Shown: positions 1 to 9,098 of the stretch, piece by piece
How the letters are laid out: each line of letters begins with the position of its first letter
Numbering within the stretch: the stretch's first letter is position 1
Assembly (NCBI GenBank): GCA_900552555.1
Contig: URZW01000003.1
Coordinates: forward strand, 1-64,000
Direction of reading: 5' to 3'
Origin: an uncultured Clostridium sp.
Lineage (GTDB): Bacteria > Bacillota > Clostridia > TANB77 > CAG-508
DNA: 64,000 bases
Notes under the pieces: model-generated
Told to the model about the DNA's origin: nothing
The model's database searches: none
What the model saw: the letters and a program-made list of their open reading frames with translations, nothing else
Translations under genes and position numbers: made by a program

Positions 1-2
1 TT

Positions 3-299
3 AAGAAAGACAACAGGGTGAGAAGTAATGTACTAAAATTACTATCTAATGCTTGTTTAGGAGCATATTTGATTTCTTGTATTTTTGATAATATTTATTA
101 TGATAGATTAAAAATCCTTGTACCAGTTATGCAAGATAGATTTATATATGCACCAATAATGGTTATTTTGGTATTAATTAGTAGTTTATTTGTATCAATT
201 ATTATTAATTTATTTTATAATATGATAGCTTTAGTAATAGGAAAAGTAAAAAAATATAATAATTGTAAAATTGAAGTGTGTGCAAAAGAAAATCAATAG
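3..299 (+). CDS. Acyltransferase family 3 protein, C-terminal fragment (cut by window edge)
   Basis: The frame is open to the left window edge, so only the last 98 or so codons are seen. The fragment is hydrophobic: a segment with LGAYLISCIFDN near residues 20-30, then a long membrane stretch (FIYAPIMVILVLISSLFVSI), then a short basic tail. This matches the end of acyltransferase-3 (OafA/WzmH-like) membrane enzymes, which O-acylate surface polysaccharides; the L-S-x-x-x-L-G-x-Y-L-I-S pattern is typical of their last helices. The stop overlaps the region just before a GtrII-like gene, which fits a glycan-decoration cluster. The family call rests on this short tail only; substrate unknown. Confidence 0.55.
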   Translation, partial: KKDNRVRSNVLKLLSNACLGAYLISCIFDNIYYDRLKILVPVMQDRFIYAPIMVILVLISSLFVSIIINLFYNMIALVIGKVKKYNNCKIEVCAKENQ

Positions 300-310
300 G
301 AGAAAATGGA

Positions 311-1849
311 ATGTTCAAAGATAAAAGTATAAAAAAAATGAATAAAAAAGAAATCCTAACATACATAGTCATATTAATAATAACATGTATTATATATGCA
401 CCATTATTAATGGGACATTATGCAACAGATACTTATAATATTATAAATAAAGGATACGAAAAATATGCAATAACATATTCATTAAATGATGGAAGACCAA
501 TTATGTGTTTAATATCACTAATAGTACAAAAAATTAATATTCCAATAATGATATATGTAATAATATTAACAGCAATTGCATTGATAATTTCAAGTATAAG
601 TGTTATTAAATTAAAAAATATAATATTAAAATATACAGAAAAAACAGATAGAAAAAAAGAATATATAATACTTGCAATATCATATATAATAATATTTAAT
701 TTTGCATATTTAGAAAATATGCAATTTGCAGAATGTGCAATAATGTCTGCAAGCATCTTGTTAAGTATAATGGCAGCACAAGAAATAATAGAGAAAAATA
801 ACAATTACATATTAAAAAGTATAATATTAGCAATATTGTCAGTGTTATTTTATCAGGGTACAATAAATTGGTTATTTACAATAACATTTGTATTATCTAT
901 ATTTAAGGAAAAAAAGATAAATATTCAAGTTATAAAGAATTTGATTTTAAGTGGTATTTTTGGTGGAATTGGTTGTATTCTTGATTTAATTCAAGTCAAA
1001 ATTATTGGACAAGTTTTTAATCTAACACAAACAAGAATGGGAAGTTTGCAGAATATACTAGATAATTTTATATATATTGTACAAAATTTATGTGAGATTT
1101 TAAAAAATACATATAATTTGTTTCCTAAAAATATGTTGTTTATCTATTTGATAATACTTTTAGTATATGTTTGTGTTTTTATGACTAAAAATGCTAAAAA
1201 TAATATACCATTAAATGTATTGGCAATAATTTTTATTTGTATATGTACAGTATTTGCACCAAATCTTATAACATTGTCTGCATTTGGAACAGGAAGAACA
1301 GCATACTCAATAGGGGCAATGATTGGGTTGGTAATTTTGTATATGTATTGTAATTTAGAAGAAAATTGTAAATTAAGAAATGAAAATATACAAAATGGAA
1401 TATTATATATTATAATGGCTTCATATATAATATTATCATTAGGAAATTCGATTTTAATAATGAATGAGCATAAAAAAGTAAATGTACAAGATAAACAAGA
1501 CTGTGAAAAAATAGGAATGTGGATAAGAGAATATGAAGAAAGTAAAAATGTTGAAGTAAATAATATAGTTTTTATTTATAATAGTAATAGTGGATGGTAT
1601 TATGATAATATAAAAAATCATTCAGCATTGTGTTATAGAGCTTTAAGAGCAGAGTGGTCAAGAGTTGGAGCTATTAATTACTATAATAATAGACAATTTA
1701 ATGATGTAATAAATGAAATAAAAAGCTATGAAGCATATATAAATAAAATAAATTATTATAAAAATTATTTTTCTAATAAATCTTGGGACAACTTAGATAA
1801 AGAGCAATTAGTGTTTGAAGGGAACACATTATATTATTGTTTATATTAA
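311..1849 (+). CDS. GtrII-like polytopic membrane glycosyltransferase
   Basis: About 512 aa, mostly hydrophobic with roughly 10-11 membrane helices and a soluble C-terminal tail of about 100 residues. An acidic TDTYN motif follows the first helix at the outer face and a GRP motif lies shortly after, as in the GtrII glucosyltransferase family (acidic residue in the first outer loop, then GR). Such enzymes transfer a sugar from a polyprenyl-phosphate carrier to surface polysaccharide or teichoic acid. I start it at ATG 311, which has TAGGAG 8 nt upstream, rather than the longer in-frame start at 278 inside the previous gene. It sits 19 nt before a paralogue. Acceptor and sugar cannot be told from sequence. 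Confidence 0.65.
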   Translation: MFKDKSIKKMNKKEILTYIVILIITCIIYAPLLMGHYATDTYNIINKGYEKYAITYSLNDGRPIMCLISLIVQKINIPIMIYVIILTAIALIISSISVIKLKNIILKYTEKTDRKKEYIILAISYIIIFNFAYLENMQFAECAIMSASILLSIMAAQEIIEKNNNYILKSIILAILSVLFYQGTINWLFTITFVLSIFKEKKINIQVIKNLILSGIFGGIGCILDLIQVKIIGQVFNLTQTRMGSLQNILDNFIYIVQNLCEILKNTYNLFPKNMLFIYLIILLVYVCVFMTKNAKNNIPLNVLAIIFICICTVFAPNLITLSAFGTGRTAYSIGAMIGLVILYMYCNLEENCKLRNENIQNGILYIIMASYIILSLGNSILIMNEHKKVNVQDKQDCEKIGMWIREYEESKNVEVNNIVFIYNSNSGWYYDNIKNHSALCYRALRAEWSRVGAINYYNNRQFNDVINEIKSYEAYINKINYYKNYFSNKSWDNLDKEQLVFEGNTLYYCLY

Positions 1850-1868
1850 AAAGTGAAAGGAAAAATAA

Positions 1869-3368
1869 ATGGAAAAACTAAAAGAAGAATATAAAAAATC
1901 AATAAATTATTTTTTAAAAAACAAAATATTTATAATAGCAATTATATTAATAACAGTGCTAAGCTTTGGATTCACAATAACAAATTCATCTGTGGGGATG
2001 GATGATACAGCATTTGATAGATATTATCAGGGTAAAGAAATGTTAGCAATAGGAAGATGGGGGGCATATTTAGTATATCAAATTCTAAACATAACAGAAT
2101 TTATACCATTTTGGATAGATTTTATTGCAAGTAGTATAATCATGTTAACAGCAGTATTATGGTGTATATTTTTAAAAAAGAATTTAAATGACAAATTATC
2201 ATTAGGTGCATATGTTGCTTTTGCAACAGTATTTATCTCATTTCCAATAATTAATGAAATATTTATATTTGAAAATTGTAATATTGCAGTAATGTTTGGT
2301 AGTTTTCTTGCATCATTAGGTATTATGGTTTTTTATGAAAATTATACAAAAATTCATAAAAAAAGTTTATATATTGCAGCAGCATCAATATTAGTATTAG
2401 CAATGTCAATGTATGAAGCATGTGCACAAATAATGTTGTTATCTATATGTATTACAGCAATATTAATGATATATACAGATAAAAATAAAAAAGTTAAAGA
2501 TGTTTTTAAGTACTTATTTTCTTCTTTAGGTATTTTAATTGCAGGTGTAGTTTTAGATGAAATTATAGTAAAATTGATTTATTTGGCTGGTGTTAGAGCT
2601 TCAGATGTAGCTGATAAAGAAATAAATTGGGGACAATATGGTATATTAGAAAGTTTACAATTAGTATTAGCAAATATAGTAAATGGTATGAGAAATACTA
2701 AATATTTTCCTGTGCTTATATTTGATATAACAGCTGGAATTGGACTTGCTATGAGTATTTTGCAATCAGATAAAAAGAGAAATTGGATGATTTTAGTGAT
2801 TTTTATTGCAATGTTTTTATCAAATTTTGCGATAAGTATGTTACAATTGGATTCTGTTTTATATAGAACTTGTACTTCTTGGGGATTGTTTGTTGCAATA
2901 ATTGTTTTAATGGTTTATAAATTTTTGAGTGAATATAAAGTAACAAAAATTTTGGCTTGTATATTAATTGGTATTTTGGTATTACAACAGTCAAAAACAT
3001 TGAATCAACTATTTTATAATGATTATAAAAGATATCAAAAAGATTTAAGTATTGCAAATGAGTTAATTTATAATTTGGAAAAAGATTATGATATATCAAA
3101 ACCGTTGATAATTATGGGTACTCCATATAAAGGAATGGGTGGCTATGGTGCTCAATCAAATAGTTTGTCTGTTCTTTGGTGGGGGAAGAAAGCTTGGAAT
3201 GATAATGGAAGAGAGTTTATTAAATTTTTAAATTCTTTGGGATATGATTTTAATTTCCCTACGGATGAGGAGTATGAAAAAGGAAAAGTAGAAGCGGAAA
3301 ATATGAACAATTATCCAAAAGATGGTTCTATTAAGGAATTAGATGATTGTATTGTTATTAATTTTTAA
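1869..3368 (+). CDS. GtrII-like polytopic membrane glycosyltransferase (second copy)
   Basis: 499 aa with a cytoplasmic basic N-terminus, a first helix at about residues 19-38 and then the family signature GMDDTAF followed by YYQGKEMLAIGRWG, i.e. the acidic outer-loop residues and the conserved GRW. About ten further helices and a soluble C-terminal domain of about 100 residues follow. This is a clearer GtrII match than its upstream neighbour; the two are distant paralogues and probably act in the same surface-glycan pathway, together with the acyltransferase fragment. RBS GAAAGGAAAA lies just before ATG 1869. Polyprenyl-phosphate-sugar use is family knowledge, not seen here. Confidence 0.72.
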   Translation: MEKLKEEYKKSINYFLKNKIFIIAIILITVLSFGFTITNSSVGMDDTAFDRYYQGKEMLAIGRWGAYLVYQILNITEFIPFWIDFIASSIIMLTAVLWCIFLKKNLNDKLSLGAYVAFATVFISFPIINEIFIFENCNIAVMFGSFLASLGIMVFYENYTKIHKKSLYIAAASILVLAMSMYEACAQIMLLSICITAILMIYTDKNKKVKDVFKYLFSSLGILIAGVVLDEIIVKLIYLAGVRASDVADKEINWGQYGILESLQLVLANIVNGMRNTKYFPVLIFDITAGIGLAMSILQSDKKRNWMILVIFIAMFLSNFAISMLQLDSVLYRTCTSWGLFVAIIVLMVYKFLSEYKVTKILACILIGILVLQQSKTLNQLFYNDYKRYQKDLSIANELIYNLEKDYDISKPLIIMGTPYKGMGGYGAQSNSLSVLWWGKKAWNDNGREFIKFLNSLGYDFNFPTDEEYEKGKVEAENMNNYPKDGSIKELDDCIVINF

Positions 3369-3424
3369 AAATTAGGGATTTTGGAATATGTACTGAATCC
3401 TGAAAAATTTAGGAGGAAAAAATT

Positions 3425-6289
3425 TTGAAGAAACTAGTATTGATTGACGGAAATAGTATAATGAATAGAGCATTTTATGGAATAATGGGTAGCAAAGCAT
3501 TAACAACAAAAGATGGAAAATACACAAATGCTATTTATGGATTTTTAGCAATTTTATTCAAATTGTTAGAGGATGAAAAGCCTGATTATATAGGTGTAAC
3601 ATTTGACCTAAAAGCACCAACTGCAAGACATAAAATGTATGAGGGATATAAAGCAAATAGAAAAGGGATGCCAACAGAACTTGCAGAGCAAATGCCAATT
3701 ATAAAAGATGTTCTAAGAGCGATGAATATTGATATAATTGAAAAAGAAGGTTATGAAGGTGATGATGTAATTGGAACACTTTCTAGATATGGGGAACAAA
3801 AAGGCCTTGAGGTTGTAATACTTTCAGGAGATAGAGATACATTTCAATTAGCAACTGATAATGTAAGAATCAACATTCCTAGAACAAAAGGTGGAAAAAC
3901 AGAAACAGAAATATTCAATAGAGAAAAAGTAAAAGAAGTTTATGGAATTGAGCCAAAGCAATTAATAGAAGTTAAAGGTTTGCAAGGTGATACATCTGAC
4001 AATATTCCAGGTGTTCCAGGAATTGGTGAAAAAACGGCACTTTCTTTGGTTCGAAAATATGAAACAATTGATAATTTGTATAAAAAGTTAGAAGCTGGAG
4101 AAGCAGATGTAAAAGGAAAGCAAAAAGAAAAATTAGAGCAAAATAAAGACTTAGCATATCTTTCAAGAACATTAGGAGAGATTAATACACAAGTTCCTAT
4201 TGAAGATACTTTAGAAGAATTAAAACTTGAAGAATGGGACAAACCAAAGGTTTTAGAATTATTCAAAGAATTAAATTTTAAAAGATATATAGATAGATTT
4301 AATTTGCAAAATGAAGCCGGAAATGGTGATAGTTCTGATGAAAAGAATACTATAGAAAATCAATATAAGGTAGTAGAAAAACCAATAGAAGAAATAAAAG
4401 AAATTATTAAAAAACAATGTAGAATGATTTTTTATATGGAAACTGAAAAAGATAATGACGAAGATAAGATTATAAAGGAAAAAATAACAGGAATTTCAAT
4501 TTTTAATTCTTCAGAAAATGAAGCATACTATATGGATTTTAAAAATGGAGAGAGAGTTCAAAAAGTAGAAGATAATAAAGTCCAAGGACAATCAGAAAAA
4601 TACCTAAAAGAAGAGTCAAATGGAAAAATTAATATTCAAGAACTAAAAGAGATTTTTGAAAATGATAAAATACTAAAAATTGGAATAGATTTGGGAAGAG
4701 TTTATATACTATTAAGACAAGAGGGAATGGACTTTAAAGGAATAAATTATGATGCAAGTATTGCTGCATATATCTTAAATCCAACAAATAATAAACTAAA
4801 ATTGACTGATTTAGCAGAACAATATTTAGAAATAGATGTTAATGAAATTTTAGGAGATTCAAAATTATCAAAAGTAGAACAAATCAATTTATTTGATGCA
4901 ATGCAAGGTGCGGGGCTATCTGGTTCAAATGAAGAGAAGTCAGAAGAAGAAAAAATTAAAGAAGAACAAGAAAAGGCTCAAAAAGCAGAAGAAAAAAAAT
5001 GTACACTATATGCATATATAATTTATAAATTACAAGAAATTACAATGAAAAAACTAGAAGAAATAAATGCAGTAGATTTATTTAATAACATAGATATGCC
5101 AACAGTAACAGTTCTTGCAAATATGCAATGGAATGGGATGTATGCAGATTTAGAAGAACTTAATAAATTTGGAAATCAATTAAAAGAACAACTAGAAATA
5201 AAAACAAAAATGATATATGAAATGGCCGGAGAAGAATTCAATATAAATTCAACAAAACAATTAGGTGAAATATTATTTGAAAAAATGAAATTACCAGTTG
5301 TAAAGAAAACAAAAAGTGGATATTCAACAGATGTAGATGTATTAGAAAAATTAAAATCGGAAGACCCAATAATATCAGAAATATTAGATTATAGACAATT
5401 AATGAAATTAAATTCAACATATGTTGAAGGATTAAAACCATATATTAATCCAAAAACAAAAAGAATACACTCATTCTTCCATCAAACAATAACAGCAACA
5501 GGAAGAATAAGTTCAACAGAACCAAACTTGCAAAACATCCCAACAAGATTTGAGTTAGGAAAACAAGTTAGAAAAATATTTAAACCAGAACAAGGGAAAG
5601 TTTACATTGATGCCGATTATTCACAAATTGAACTAAGAGTATTAGCACATATGTCAGAAGACAAACATATGGTCCAAGCATTCAAAGATGGAGAAGACAT
5701 TCACAGACAAGCAGCATCAAAGGTATTTAAAACACCAATGGATGAAGTAACAAAAGAACAAAGAAGCAATGCAAAAGCAGTAAACTTCGGAATTGTTTAT
5801 GGAATAAGCGACTTTGGACTAGGAGAGCAATTAGGAATATCAAGAAAAATTGCAAAACAATATATAGAAGAATATTTGCAGGAATATGCTGGAATAAAGA
5901 ACTTTATGGATGATATGAAAGAAAAAGCAAAAGAAACTGGATATGTAGAAACATTATTTAACAGGAGAAGATATATACCAGAATTAAAATCAAATAATTA
6001 TATGGTAAGACAATTTGGAGAAAGAGCTGCAATGAATACGCCAATACAAGGAACAGCAGCAGACATTATGAAAATTGCTATGATAAATGTGTATAAAAAG
6101 TTGATAGAAGAAAAATTAGATGCTAAAATAGTTTTACAGGTTCATGATGAAATGATGATAGAAGCACCTTTAGCAGAGACAGGCAAAGTAAAAGAAATTG
6201 TTAAATCAGAAATGGAAAGTGCAATAAAACTTAATGTACCGCTAATTGCTGAAGTTTCTGAAGCAGAAAATTGGTACGAATGTAAATAA
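3425..6289 (+). CDS. polA: DNA polymerase I
   Basis: 954 aa, normal length. The 5'-3' flap nuclease domain (about 1-290) carries GDRDTFQLA and the helix-hairpin-helix SDNIPGVPGIGEKTA. The middle 3'-5' exonuclease-like domain (about 310-540) is degenerate: I do not find the DxE metal motif, as in many Firmicutes enzymes. The polymerase domain has motif A (DADYSQIELRVLAHMSED), motif B (RSNAKAVNFGIVYG) and motif C (QVHDEMM). It fills gaps and removes primers in replication and repair. The start is TTG at 3425 with AGGAGG 8 nt upstream; no ATG suits the family N-terminus MKKLVLIDGNS. A Lys/Glu-rich linker at about 500-525 is specific to this copy. Confidence 0.97.
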   Translation: MKKLVLIDGNSIMNRAFYGIMGSKALTTKDGKYTNAIYGFLAILFKLLEDEKPDYIGVTFDLKAPTARHKMYEGYKANRKGMPTELAEQMPIIKDVLRAMNIDIIEKEGYEGDDVIGTLSRYGEQKGLEVVILSGDRDTFQLATDNVRINIPRTKGGKTETEIFNREKVKEVYGIEPKQLIEVKGLQGDTSDNIPGVPGIGEKTALSLVRKYETIDNLYKKLEAGEADVKGKQKEKLEQNKDLAYLSRTLGEINTQVPIEDTLEELKLEEWDKPKVLELFKELNFKRYIDRFNLQNEAGNGDSSDEKNTIENQYKVVEKPIEEIKEIIKKQCRMIFYMETEKDNDEDKIIKEKITGISIFNSSENEAYYMDFKNGERVQKVEDNKVQGQSEKYLKEESNGKINIQELKEIFENDKILKIGIDLGRVYILLRQEGMDFKGINYDASIAAYILNPTNNKLKLTDLAEQYLEIDVNEILGDSKLSKVEQINLFDAMQGAGLSGSNEEKSEEEKIKEEQEKAQKAEEKKCTLYAYIIYKLQEITMKKLEEINAVDLFNNIDMPTVTVLANMQWNGMYADLEELNKFGNQLKEQLEIKTKMIYEMAGEEFNINSTKQLGEILFEKMKLPVVKKTKSGYSTDVDVLEKLKSEDPIISEILDYRQLMKLNSTYVEGLKPYINPKTKRIHSFFHQTITATGRISSTEPNLQNIPTRFELGKQVRKIFKPEQGKVYIDADYSQIELRVLAHMSEDKHMVQAFKDGEDIHRQAASKVFKTPMDEVTKEQRSNAKAVNFGIVYGISDFGLGEQLGISRKIAKQYIEEYLQEYAGIKNFMDDMKEKAKETGYVETLFNRRRYIPELKSNNYMVRQFGERAAMNTPIQGTAADIMKIAMINVYKKLIEEKLDAKIVLQVHDEMMIEAPLAETGKVKEIVKSEMESAIKLNVPLIAEVSEAENWYECK

Positions 6290-6293
6290 ATAA

Positions 6294-6428
6294 TGTCCAT
6301 TTTGGGACGGTTCTTTTTGGGACATTTTTGAAAAAATGATATTTTAAAAAAAGACGTATATATCAATGATTAGAGCTGATTACAAAATATGGAAAAATGT
6401 CCCAAAAAGAACCGTCCCCAAATGGACA
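6294..6428 (+). repeat. R1 inverted-repeat element, copy 1 (135 bp)
   Basis: Left arm TGTCCATTTTGGGACGGTTC continuing to GGGACA; right arm TGTCCCAAAAAGAACCGTCC continuing to AATGGACA. The arms (about 33 nt each) are inverted repeats and would fold into a long hairpin. The core between them is not symmetric and holds the family signature ATTACAAAATaTGGAAAAA just before the right arm. It starts 4 nt after the polA stop and ends 25 nt before the next start codon. Confidence 0.93.
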
Positions 6429-6453
6429 AAATGAAAGAGGAGTGTGATTAAAA

Positions 6454-7026
6454 ATGTTTATAGTAAATATAACAAAAAAACAAATAATAATTGTAGCTAT
6501 AATATTAATTCTTTGTATTTTAATTGCATTTTTAAACATTCCTATTAGAATACAAAAAATAATATATAAAAAAGATTATCAAGAATATGTCCAGAAATAT
6601 TCTCAAGAATATGATGTTGATGAAAATTTAGTATATGCTCTTATAAAAGCGGAAAGTAATTTTAATGCAAAGGCTGAATCTGGAAAAGGTGCTATAGGAC
6701 TTATGCAATTAATGGAGAGTACTGCACAAGATGTGTGTAAGAAAACAAATTTGAATATTTCAGATGAAGATTTTAGAGATGAATTGTTGGAACCTGAAAC
6801 TAATATAAATATTGGAACAAAGTATTTATCAACATTAATACAAAAGTATGGGAATGTTGAAATCGCAATAACAGCGTATAATGCTGGTATTGGTACGGTT
6901 GATACTTGGATAGAAAAGGGAATAATAAAGGCTGATGGTTCTGATGTTGAGAATATTCCTTATAAAGAGACTAATAATTATGTAAGAAAAATTTTAAGAG
7001 ATTACAAAATTTATACTAATTTATAA
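6454..7026 (+). CDS. Membrane-anchored lytic transglycosylase (SLT domain)
   Basis: 190 aa. One N-terminal membrane helix (about 9-28) anchors an extracytoplasmic SLT domain. The catalytic region reads ALIKAESNFNAKAESGKGAIGLMQLM: Glu of AESNF is the general acid and GLMQLM is the conserved sugar-site motif. AYNAGIGTVDTWI near the end is the third family signature. It cleaves peptidoglycan glycan strands to 1,6-anhydro ends, for wall remodelling or spore/septum processes. The RBS GAGGAG lies upstream of ATG 6454, right after R1 copy 1, so it may be co-transcribed with polA through the repeat. It ends at a convergent terminator. Confidence 0.9.
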   Translation: MFIVNITKKQIIIVAIILILCILIAFLNIPIRIQKIIYKKDYQEYVQKYSQEYDVDENLVYALIKAESNFNAKAESGKGAIGLMQLMESTAQDVCKKTNLNISDEDFRDELLEPETNINIGTKYLSTLIQKYGNVEIAITAYNAGIGTVDTWIEKGIIKADGSDVENIPYKETNNYVRKILRDYKIYTNL

Positions 7027-7032
7027 ATAAAG

Positions 7033-7067
7033 TTAGGGGAGAAAAAATTTTATCTCTCCTAAAAACA
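7033..7067. terminator. Convergent (bidirectional) terminator
   Basis: TTAGGGGAGA pairs with TCTCTCCTAA around an AT-rich loop, with A-runs and T-runs on both sides. It lies between two convergent genes (ends at 7026 and 7071), so it can serve both strands. Confidence 0.7.
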
Positions 7068-7070
7068 TTT

Positions 7071-7505
7071 TTACAAATATTTTTTTAGTGTTTCAACACT
7101 ATCTTCTTGCATAACAACAAAATCATTCAAAATATTTTTAACATCAGGTTCAATATTTTGATTTTGATTTAGTAAACGACGACCTTCAATAATACCCATA
7201 TTAGTACCTTGCATAAGTAACTCAGAAAGTTTTGAAGTACTATCATCAACCATAGTTTTCATTTGAATACCATACCAGGTCATCATTTTATTCATAGCAT
7301 TTGTTTCATGAGGTTCTTTACTACTATAATTATCATATAAATTATTTACTCTATTAGAAATATCTTTATACTTATTATATTCAGTATCTAAAACTTGTTT
7401 AAAATCATTATCTTCAACTTTTTCTGAAACATATGAAATTGCATCCATTCCCATTGTTGCACCTTTATTAACTTCATCTAAAATGTTTAAGTTTTGATTT
7501 TCCAT
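7071..7505 (-). CDS. Small helical protein of unknown function
   Basis: 144 aa, acidic, no signal peptide or membrane helix; predicted as a bundle of amphipathic helices (residues about 5-30, 33-60, 70-100, 105-144). The first residues read MENQNLNILDEVNKGATMGM. The pattern NKGATMGMDAISYVSEKV followed by repeated DN and YNKYK stretches resembles small ferritin-like/DUF-type four-helix proteins of Clostridia, but I cannot name a family. I start it at the Met encoded at 7505 because AGGAGG lies 11-16 nt upstream; the longer frame (to 7526) would begin inside that site. Single-gene transcription unit, opposite to its neighbours. Confidence 0.7.
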   Translation of the reverse strand: MENQNLNILDEVNKGATMGMDAISYVSEKVEDNDFKQVLDTEYNKYKDISNRVNNLYDNYSSKEPHETNAMNKMMTWYGIQMKTMVDDSTSKLSELLMQGTNMGIIEGRRLLNQNQNIEPDVKNILNDFVVMQEDSVETLKKYL

Positions 7506-7656
7506 GTGTTTTAAACCTCCTAACATTATTATAAACAGAAATTCGAAAATTATACAAAAATACTAGACAAATGACAAAAAATGCAATAAAATATTGTAAG
7601 AAAAAACGGACATAATAAACATAAAATCTGTTTTTACATTATAGAGGAGAAAACAT

Positions 7657-8886
7657 ATGATTTTAGAACAATTAATTTTTACAATATTAGCATTTTTAAT
7701 ATTTGTATATATGTTTTTTAAAATGTTTAAGGAAAATGACACAAATTATATTGGTATTTTAATAATTGAAGCAATTGGAATATCTTTGAATTTTGTAGAA
7801 GTACTTAAAAAAATAGAATTTGGACCATTTTGGACAATTATAAAATATATATTAGCAATTTTAATGCCAATATCAATAATTATTTTAGATAAAAAACAAA
7901 TACCGTTAATTCAAATTCTAAATGTATTGAAAGCAAAAATATATTTAAAATTAGGAAATAACAAAAAAGCAAAAGAGCAATTAATAAACTTAGTAAGTAA
8001 ATATCCTGAAAATTATGTAGGACATAAAATGTTAGCTGAAATTTATGAATTAGAAGGCGGAATGAGAAAAGCAATTGACGAATATGTACAAGCGATTGAT
8101 GCAAATAAACAAGATTATGACTCATATTATAAAATTGCAGAATTACTAAATAATTTAGAAAAACCTGATGAAGCTGCAGAAATGTTATTTAATTTATTAA
8201 ATAAAAAACCAGATTATTATAGGGCAACAGAATTGCTTGGGGACATTTTAATATCAAAAGAAATGTATAAAGAAGCTGTAAATGTATATCAAAACGCTTT
8301 AAAATACAATCCATTAAATTTTGATATAAACTATAATTTGGGAATTGCGTATACAATGCTAAATGATTTTCAAAATGCAAAAATATGTTATGAAAGAGCA
8401 GCAGACATAAATTCACTTTCATATAATTCAAAATATTCGTTAGCTGAAATTGCATTAATGTATAGAGAATTAGAAGAGGCTGAAAAATATTTTATGGAGG
8501 CATTAGAGGATGATGAGCTTTCTGCAGATAGTTATTATGAACTTTCAAAAATTGCAATGATAAAAAATGATAAAGATAAGGCAATACAGTTTGCAAATGT
8601 TGCAATTGATATTGATGCTGCAAAAGTAGTTCCAAAGATAAAAAAAGATCCAATTTTTATAACGGTTATTGCTCGAATTTCAATACCATTTAATATTAAT
8701 TCAGGTGAGAAAACAGAACAAAAATTAACTGAAAAGGAATTGATTGCAAAAGAACATTTGGAGAATATGTTTGATATTACTAGAAATTTGAGTTATGCTG
8801 ATATTAAATTGTTGAAAAATGAACCAGAGGGTAGAAAACAAAAAAATATAGAAGAAAATCAGAACGATAATCAAAGAGATTTTTAA
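7657..8886 (+). CDS. Membrane-anchored TPR-repeat protein
   Basis: 409 aa. Residues 1-85 hold two to three membrane helices (ILEQLIFTILAFLIFVYMFF; IIKYILAILMPISIIIL). Residues about 95-320 form at least six tetratricopeptide repeats, seen by the recurring A-x-x-x-Y/L-P-x-N-x-D-x-x-Y pattern (for example YKEAVNVYQNALKYNPLNFD). The C-terminus is charged and disordered. TPR domains bind partner proteins, so it is likely a cytoplasmic scaffold at the membrane; partner unknown. Preceded by GAGGAG and ATG 7657; followed by a 93 bp perfect-hairpin element. Confidence 0.8.
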   Translation: MILEQLIFTILAFLIFVYMFFKMFKENDTNYIGILIIEAIGISLNFVEVLKKIEFGPFWTIIKYILAILMPISIIILDKKQIPLIQILNVLKAKIYLKLGNNKKAKEQLINLVSKYPENYVGHKMLAEIYELEGGMRKAIDEYVQAIDANKQDYDSYYKIAELLNNLEKPDEAAEMLFNLLNKKPDYYRATELLGDILISKEMYKEAVNVYQNALKYNPLNFDINYNLGIAYTMLNDFQNAKICYERAADINSLSYNSKYSLAEIALMYRELEEAEKYFMEALEDDELSADSYYELSKIAMIKNDKDKAIQFANVAIDIDAAKVVPKIKKDPIFITVIARISIPFNINSGEKTEQKLTEKELIAKEHLENMFDITRNLSYADIKLLKNEPEGRKQKNIEENQNDNQRDF

Positions 8887-8912
8887 TAATTTTGTAATTT
8901 ATAGTTAAAATT

Positions 8913-9005
8913 GTTTTCTTATGGTAATTTGCTATATAATGGTATTTTCAATCACATTCAGGCAATTGAAAATACCATTATATAGCAAACTAACATAAGA
9001 AAAAC
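8913..9005. repeat. 93 bp palindromic element (MITE-like or strong hairpin)
   Basis: A 25 nt arm at 8928-8952 is exactly repeated inverted at 8965-8989 around a 12 nt loop. After a 4 nt symmetric bulge (GTAA/CTAA) the outer arms TTTTCTTATG and CATAAGAAAA continue pairing. No T-run follows, so it is not a standard terminator. Confidence 0.85.
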
Positions 9006-9098
9006 ATTATATAAAAAATTCATAAAAATCATAAAATTTAATATACTAATAAAAGAATACAATTGTGATTGTAATAATTTATTAGAAAGAGTGATTTT

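Noticed and set aside
8913..9005. Rho-independent terminator of the TPR gene
   Set aside because: The stem is far longer than usual and has no T-run on either strand.
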